DNA from: Balaenoptera acutorostrata
Lineage: Eukaryota > Chordata > Mammalia > Artiodactyla > Balaenopteridae
Assembly: GCF_949987535.1 (NCBI RefSeq)
Contig: NC_080064.1
Coordinates: 132,336,708-132,400,707 of the forward strand
Reading direction: 5' to 3'
DNA length: 64,000 nucleotides
The notes under the pieces are model-generated. The model did not search any database and was not told where the DNA came from. It worked only from the letters and a program-made list of their open reading frames with translations. The first letter of the stretch is position 1; every line of letters begins with the position of its first letter. A program made the position numbers and the translations under genes. This document shows positions 57,663 through 64,000 of the stretch, piece by piece.

Positions 57663-58904
57663 GTAGGGAAATCTTGCTCTCTAGTGCCAACCTCCCTTAA
57701 TTATAACTTAATGTATTGCTTCTTACTTCATTTTTGAAACATCCTAGAGTCGTAGATGTTTGGGACCATCTTAAAGTTATCCTCAAGCCACAACATCTGT
57801 GTGAAACAGGATTACATTTCTTCATTCAACAAATATGTTTTTGAGCATCTTTTATATGTGTGATATTGTGTTAGGGACAGCGTTCCAAATTGTAGATCAG
57901 CCACCTTCTGGGTGGCTAAAATGCTCTTGGAACCAGTGGCTTCCAGACTGCTAAATTTCAAGAGACAGTTAAAGAAAAACGGCATGGATGTAGAGTTGCC
58001 ACCTTTTTATTTTGTGAAGCTTGGACATTAAAAATGAACAAACAAACAAACAAGACTTTGATCAGGCAGGATTTGTTTTGCCTCTTCTGAATGTCAAATT
58101 TAAATTTCATATTATGTTCTTTTCTCTAATTAATAAAAGCTTTTCACCCTAATCCACTTTTATTTGAAGGCTTTTTTCTTAAAAAACTTCAGCTATTATA
58201 CTACTCTACAGATGTCAAGGGTAGACCTTCAATGAAAAGAACAGATGTCAGAAATTTGGCAGTTGTGAATAATCATGTCTATCTCTTGTCAATATTTTGA
58301 TTCTAAGTAAGGGAAATGCTGTGGAGAACTGCTGCTTTGGTTGGAAACTTAGATTAGCACATGCTGTTCCATAGTGAATACTTAATAATATCTGCTAACT
58401 GAATGAAATAATGAACCTTCTCAAGTCGTCTCATTCATTACGTGGAGATACAGAATCTAGCATCTGACAAGAACTTCCTTTGCTGTAACAATCTGGCATT
58501 TTCTACATTTTATAGGTGAACATAATAAAAACAAAATATTTGCCCTAATTGGCCTAATTCTATTTGGTAGAATTTAGCCTTGGTTTTCTGACTTTGTCTT
58601 AATCTCTTGATAATAAGAAATCATTTTAAAATTAGTACATTTCTCATTCTCATTTTCATTTTGAACCTAGTTTCACAAGTAAGCATTTCATGACATGACA
58701 AGACAGCATTCTGTGGATTTAGTGATCCTACAAAATCTTGTACCATCACTTCCAAGACCTAATAAGGCTGAAATAAAAAAATTGTTTTAAGTCCATAGGA
58801 TATAAATAAAAATTGAATATATTTATGAAGATATAAAGATTTATAAAATTTAATCAAGAGATGACCGCTTCATTCTCTGAAACTAGTTTTTCTCTCTTAA
58901 AGAA
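57663..58904. other. Mostly unannotated sequence
   Basis: Unique AT-rich sequence with a short antisense L2 end ('cattcaacaaatatgttttt') at about 57822-57890. No gene is visible. Confidence 0.5.
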
Positions 58905-59190
58905 ATATGTTCATTGAAGAATATTTAGAAAACACAGATTACATGATAAGAAAACAAAAATCACCTATAGTCAGCTGAAAGTTAGCCATAACGTTTTGGC
59001 ATAGATTTAGCTTATATTGTACTGTTATGTCATGTGATTTAAAAATGTAATTTATATGTTTTTATTTTATGTAGAAAATGAATTTTTTTCATGTTATTAA
59101 CTTCTGTTATACTATAATAATTAATAGTATTCCGTTGTGTGATAGGTCCCCTCTTTTTGGACGTTTGTATTGTTTCCAATCACAGTTTCA
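58905..59190. repeat. Possible old LINE-like repeat
   Basis: 'aaaaatcacctatagtcagc' followed by 'ataacgttttggcatagatt' and 'tttggacgtttgtattgttt' resembles the pattern at 40900-41200. The assignment is weak. Confidence 0.35.
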
Positions 59191-59930
59191 CGTTAATTCG
59201 GCAGGAGATTATGCTGTTGACTTTTTAGGAGAAAGGGATGATGAGTTGTATTTGAAACTAAAGTGAAGTTGTGGGACAGCAATGCCCTTAAGTGCTTGGA
59301 ATCACTGCTATGGAATTTGGTCTGCTTGCTTCCCTAGCTGGGCTGCAGGCCTGCTGAGGCCTGTTTGCTGTTAGCCAGCTGAGAGGGCAGTGGCCTCAGT
59401 TGTGTCAGCAGTAACAGAGCGGGCTTCATCTCTGCTCTTTGTCTCAGATTTGGTGCTGGTGTGTTGTCCCTGCTGCTGCCATGTGATGGCTCGTAAGCAG
59501 CACTATACACAGGATCTGTAACTCCTTTTGAAAGCTCTATTGTGAGATGCTGCTGAGTTTTAATGCAGAGGAGGTTTTTGCTAGCGTGTTGCTTTTGGTT
59601 TCTTTCAAATGTGAATGTGCCTTCCTCTAAAGAATCCTAAGTAAGGAAAGCACCTAAAAGATGAATTAAATTATCCTTCCCTTCAAGCCTCCTATGGTAG
59701 AATGGTAATGTAACAGAAAAGTAAGTACTCATATTTCTTTCTCTATTTTGCATTGCAGTTAATCACTATGAGAGAAGTGAGAAATAAGAGAGTGGGGGTG
59801 GGAATCAGGGAAGGTTTCATAAATGAAATGATATTTGAATGGGGTGATGAAGAATGGGTACGGTTTTTGAGAGTAGAAACAGATAACAAGAAGCACAGAA
59901 ATGTGGATAGTGGAAGTTACTCAGGGTTTT
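59191..59930. other. Unannotated sequence
   Basis: Apparently unique and moderately GC-rich around 59320-59520. I see no open frame with a recognisable product and no exon structure that I can defend. Confidence 0.5.
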
Positions 59931-59934
59931 TTTT

Positions 59935-60370
59935 TTTTTAATTCATTCATAAAACATTAATTCAGGGCCTATGATGTACCAGGAATTATACTAAACGTTG
60001 GTTACACAAGGATGAATTAGATATGGTTTCTACTTTCTAGCAGTTGAAGTGTGGTTGGGAAGGTGGAAAATATATAAGCATATATAGTTGGCTCTATAAT
60101 ATAGGTTTCTACAAATAATATGGAGTTCAGAGTAGGGATATCATAGCCCAGCTTAGGCAAAGTAACAAAATGTCTTGGAGGGCTGATACCTGAGCTGAGT
60201 CTTGAAGGACCTATAGGCAAGGGGGGAGGGTACTCCAGGTAGAGGAAACTGCATGTGCAAAAGCAAGGATGCAAGAAAGAAGATGGAATCTACAGGACAC
60301 TGTAGAAGTCCCGTGTACAGCAAAAGAAGATACTGCAAAGTGGAGGAGGATTGGCAATAAGTAATTTACG
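59935..60370 (-). repeat. L2 LINE fragment, antisense
   Basis: 'gggcctatgatgtaccagga', 'ctgagctgagtcttgaagga' and 'gtactccaggtagaggaaac' fit LINE2 antisense. The SINE at 60399 lies just downstream. Confidence 0.6.
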
Positions 60371-60398
60371 AGGGCTTGAGTTAAGACAGATGGGGAGA

Positions 60399-60579
60399 GG
60401 GACTTCCCTGGTGGTCCAGTGGTTAAGACTTCGCCTTTCAATGCAGGGGGTATGGGTTCGATCCCTTGTCGGGGAGCTAAGATCCCACATCCCTCGCGGC
60501 CAAAAAACCAAAACATAAAACAGAAGCAATATTGTAACAAATTCAATAAAGACTTTAAAAATGGTCCACATCAAAAAAA
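60399..60579 (+). mobile_element. CHR-type SINE, short form with distinct 3' tail
   Basis: The head 'gggacttccctggtggtcc' and B-box 'gggttcgatccc' are followed by a short 3' segment 'caataaagactttaaaaatg' and an A tail rather than the (AAAT)n body. A perfect 16-bp target duplication (aagacagatggggaga) lies at 60383-60398 and 60580-60595. Confidence 0.95.
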
Positions 60580-60599
60580 AAGACAGATGGGGAGAAAAT

Positions 60600-61178
60600 C
60601 GAGGATGACTTCCCAGTTTTTTACTTGGTTGATTGGTTGGTGGTGCCATTCACTGTTACAGGAGATAAACAAGGAGAAGTAGATTGGGACATCACTGTGC
60701 TTGGATTGGGACATGTTGAGTTTGGGCTGCTTGTGACGTCCAAGTAGAAGTCTGGAGCTCAGAAGAGAGATCGAGACTGCAGATACTTGACTGGGAACCA
60801 TTAGTAGGGAGTGGATGAAACCACTGAGGGAGAACATGTAGAGTGAGAAGAGGGCTGATAAAAACCCAGAAAGGACTAGACAGTGGAAGACACTGAGATG
60901 GAGAAGAGGTTGGAGTAAAACCAGGAGGGAATGGAATGAGGGAAATTAGCTGAGAAAGCATCCGGAAAGGAGAAGTGAGAAGAGGAGAAGAAAAGAGAGG
61001 AGAGGAGAGAGAGGTCAGCAATATCAAGTGTTCCTGAAAGAAGAAGGAAGATAAATTCTGGGAGTCCCATTGTTTTTAGAAATAAGAAGGTCATAGTGAT
61101 CTTGATGAAGGCAGCTTTAAGGGTGAAGTAGAAGACTGACTTGAATTTCAGTGTTTGAGGCACACATTAGAGGTCAAG
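60600..61178 (+). repeat. Ancient interspersed repeat (family unnamed), first part
   Basis: 'tgttgagtttgggctgcttg', 'gaagtctggagctcagaaga' and 'ggtcagcaatatcaagtgtt' are purine-rich landmarks of a common mammalian repeat that continues at 61773-62040 beyond a SINE insertion. Related sequence lies at 10240-10830. Confidence 0.5.
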
Positions 61179-61192
61179 GAGGCATGATTTTA

Positions 61193-61758
61193 TTTTTTTT
61201 TTATTTTTGGCTGCACTGGGTCTTCGTTGCTGTGCGTGGGCTTTCTCTAGTTGCAACGAGCCGGGGCTACTCTTCTTTGAGGTGCACGTGCTTCTCATTG
61301 TGGTAGCTTCTTTTGTTGTGGAGCACAGGCTCTAGGCGTGCGGGCTTCAGTAGTTGTGGTGCACAGGCTTAGTTGCTCTGTGGCATGTGGGATCTTCCCC
61401 AACCAGGGCTCGAACCCCTGTCCCCTACATTGGCAGGCAGATTCTTTTTTTTTTGTTTGTTTTTTTAAATTATTATTTAGTTATTTATTTATTTTTGGCT
61501 GTGTTGGGTCTTCGTTTCTGTGCGAGGGCTTTCTCCAGTTGTGGCAAGTGGGGGCCACTCTTCATCGCGGTGCGCGGGCCTCTCACTATCGCAGCCTCTC
61601 TTGTTGCGGAGCACAGGCTCCAGACGCGCAGGCTCAGTAGTTGTGGCTCACAGGCCTAGTTGCTCTGCGGCATGTGGGATCTTCCCAGACCAGGGCTCGA
61701 ACCCGCGTCCCCTGCATCGGCAGGCAGATTCTCAACCACTGCGCCACCAGGGAAGCCA
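61193..61758 (-). mobile_element. Fused pair of CHR SINEs within one target duplication
   Basis: The target duplication 'gaggcatgatttta' at 61179-61192 and 61759-61772 flanks two SINE bodies in the same orientation. One is a young-form copy (about 61460-61758) with head, body and A/T tail. The other is an older-form copy (61193-61447) lacking the first 35 or so bases of its head, starting at 'agaatctgcctgcc' on the minus strand. Only one head exists for two bodies. Confidence 0.92.
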
Positions 61759-61772
61759 GAGGCATGATTTTA

Positions 61773-62040
61773 GAATCCTCTTTTAAGAAACTTGGTTGTA
61801 GAGGGAGTGGTGAGGGGTAAGAGCAGGTGGGAGGGGATGAGTGAAGCAAGGACGGAGAGAGATGGTGGTATTAGTTTGCTTGTTTTTTCCCCGAAGATGG
61901 AAAACTGGAATATTTTTATAAGAACCACTTGAGAGGGGAGGTTGAAAATGCAGGAGAGTCTGAGAGGATGTAAATTGCTGGAGAGAGGTCTCCGAGGAGG
62001 AAGGAGGGAAGGGGGTTATGAGCACAAATGCATAATTGTA
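61773..62040 (+). repeat. Ancient interspersed repeat (family unnamed), second part
   Basis: The block resumes after the SINE pair with 'gaagatggaaaactggaata', 'ttgaaaatgcaggagagtct' and 'aaattgctggagagaggtct'. Confidence 0.45.
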
Positions 62041-62439
62041 CGGAGATCTTTCTTTCAAAGATGTCTGAGTGATGTTAAAGGTACACATACTAGTACACAG
62101 ACTTTATTCTAAGTGGGCCTTAACTCTGTGTGTTTGTAGTGTTAGCCTATTTCAAAGGCTTTACTATTTATGTCCCCCCAACAAAAAAAGTATGAGATTA
62201 GCCATTTAGTCTTCCCTGTCATCCCGATATTCTTCCTCTCTCTAGTTTAACCTATGATCTAAACCATTTTCCCCCCTAATATCTACTGAGTGACCTCTGT
62301 AAAAAGTAAAGAATAAAATTTCTTGACATATTCCTCTCTCGACCTATTAGGGACATGCTCTTCTCAAGTGGTGGGGGTCCCTGGAGAGAGAACTTCATGG
62401 GTAAGCCAACTTCTTTGGGAGACAGTTCTTTTAGAAAAA

Positions 62440-62640
62440 GTACAGGACTGGAAATCATGTTCCAGCCCCAGTTCTGTCATTAGTGAGCTCCTGTGATAGC
62501 GTATGAGTCCCTTAACCCCTCTTTGTCTCTTTCCTCACTTGTAACAGGTGAGTACTAAGTGCCATTGTACTTACCTCCTGTACTGTTGAGAGAACTAATA
62601 TATGTATATTATTAATGCTTTGAAATGTATAGAATGCAGT
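62440..62640 (+). repeat. MIR SINE fragment
   Basis: 'ccagttctgtcattagtgag', 'ccctctttgtctctttcctc' and 'gttgagagaactaatatatg' follow the MIR core in order. Confidence 0.6.
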
Positions 62641-64000
62641 GCATATGAAAGATGATATTATCATAGTTGTACCTTACCTGGCCAGAATTCAGAAATCCAA
62701 AAATTCATTGGTCCCTAGTAATGACAGTTTAACGACATCGTGCATTATGTGGTAGAAAGCATTTTCACATCCTTGGTTTTCCATGTAACCCTGAAAGACA
62801 GCTGTAAAGGGACAAGAGGTGAATTAAATAGGCTCTGCATAGCCATGGTGATGTAGCAATTTTCCTCTAGATTACCCTCAGGTGAGCAATGCAGGCTGTT
62901 GCCCAGAACCCACTCACTTCCACACAACTCTCACAGGCTGGGTTTTCTGACATCTACACCCATTATGGAGTAGGAGTGACAGACTAGGAACTAGGAGGGA
63001 AGGAATGGTTAAGAGCAGGCAGACTTATGGCAGGGAGATGTGGTACCTATCGTAAAATACCTCTTAAGGGAACAGTAATAATAATAAAAGCTCACAATTT
63101 GTGCAGGATTATCAGGCCTTTTAAAGATTTAATGTGGGCATAGCTATGCTTTAGCATAATACAATTGTTGATGTTTAAAATGGGGACTTTATAAAAGAAA
63201 TATTTAAATACTTGATATACTGTATGCTAAGAATGCCAAGAAGAAAATATCAACTATATTTATAGTTTTTCATTAAAATAAAATTTTGACAGTTAAAGTG
63301 CCAGCTGGGGCCTTTCCCAAAGGGTCTCACTCTTCTATTTGTAGGATGCCCATGAGTTACTGCTTCTTAAATAAATTGCTGAGAGATAGAGCTGGTATCT
63401 ATCTTTCATGTAGATGGTAGATGGTAGATGGTGTACAAAACCTGATGATAGATGAAGGGAGCTTCATATTATCAGTTCAAGCTTATATTTCCATAGCACA
63501 TTTTAAAAAACATTTTAAGTCTGTAGTGCTCCATGGGATCATAAAAAGGTTAATCCATACTCAGGATTTTTCAAGAATAAAATAACCCTTACCCCAGACT
63601 ATATTCTGACCCTGGAGAACACATTATCAGCTTTGGAGTAGCAATTATTCATCTTTCTAATTCTGAGATATAGTGTTCTTTCATTTAATATCTTTAATTG
63701 AAATAGTAACCTATAATAGAAATTATTAAACATCAAATATGAAAGTTTCATTATATTTCTTTTACCAGTTAAATGAGTATTTTAATTATCCTTTGAGAAT
63801 TGCCAGTGATCAAAATCAGACTTCTGTAAAAGGAAAGTAAAAACATTTATTATTGAATTGTGGTAGCCCTGTTGACATTCAGGAAGGACAAACCTTGAAA
63901 CCTTCTAAGATCCAAAATTCCTGCAGTGAGAAATGTTTTTGTCTTTTATAAGCAAGAGTCTGAAATCTGGACAATGGCTTAAAATCAAAGTAATGACCTG
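62641..64000. other. Unannotated sequence
   Basis: Unique sequence to the window edge. A small triplication of 'tagatgg' lies at about 63412-63432. No gene or clear repeat is visible. Confidence 0.5.

Overview
This 64 kb window is nuclear DNA from a mammal, most likely a cetacean. The main evidence is a set of tRNA-Glu-derived CHR-type SINEs, which begin with the 'gggcttccctggtgg' head and end in (AAAT)n tails. Many are the long (about 300 bp) form with 'gaggccgcgatagtgagagg' in the body. The young LINE-1 copies look cetartiodactyl. I saw no BovB, Bov-tA, pig PRE-1 or Alu sequence. I cannot tell toothed from baleen whale. I recognise no protein-coding exon of a host gene, no tRNA, rRNA or snRNA gene, and no CpG-island promoter. 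The window is intergenic or intronic. Every long open frame I could interpret is a fossil of LINE-1 or of a hAT DNA transposon.

Layout. 0-8 kb: mostly unique or ancient sequence with two CHR SINE loci, one of them composite, an ERV-type solo LTR (about 2.5-3.2 kb) and MIR/L2 fossils. 8-14 kb: an old L1 fragment on the plus strand carrying a young SINE, L2 fossils, and a short Charlie3/MER1-like hAT remnant. 14-23 kb: two SINEs, an L1 fragment holding only the 5' end (18.8-20.0 kb), and MIR/L2. 23-32.5 kb: L1-dominated. A 5'-truncated L1 splits a MIR between 21-bp target-site duplications, and a nearly full-length but decayed L1 of about 7.4 kb sits inside a polypyrimidine tract. 32.6-37.3 kb: mostly unique. 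37.3-40.9 kb: a three-level nest, with a young SINE inside a complete 3.05 kb hAT element inside an ancient LINE-like repeat. 41-45 kb: unique plus older repeats. 45.8-51.1 kb: a second long decayed L1 carrying a SINE. 51-64 kb: unique sequence, six CHR SINE units (one pair fused), and a cluster of local duplications at 52-57 kb that includes a 161-bp inverted repeat about 96% identical.

The elements do not form a pathway; the history is one of layered retrotransposition. SINE tails and target-site duplications fit mobilisation by L1 machinery. Eight of the nine L1 segments whose strand I could assign lie on the minus strand, which would fit a plus-strand transcription unit spanning the window, but that is only an inference. 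I found no convincing previously undescribed system. The most unusual structures are the near-identical inverted repeat at 54.9-56.2 kb, the nested hAT, the 5'-end-only L1 and two composite SINEs. Names of ancient families (MIR, L2, MER-type) come from remembered consensus patterns, not a search, and their edges are approximate.
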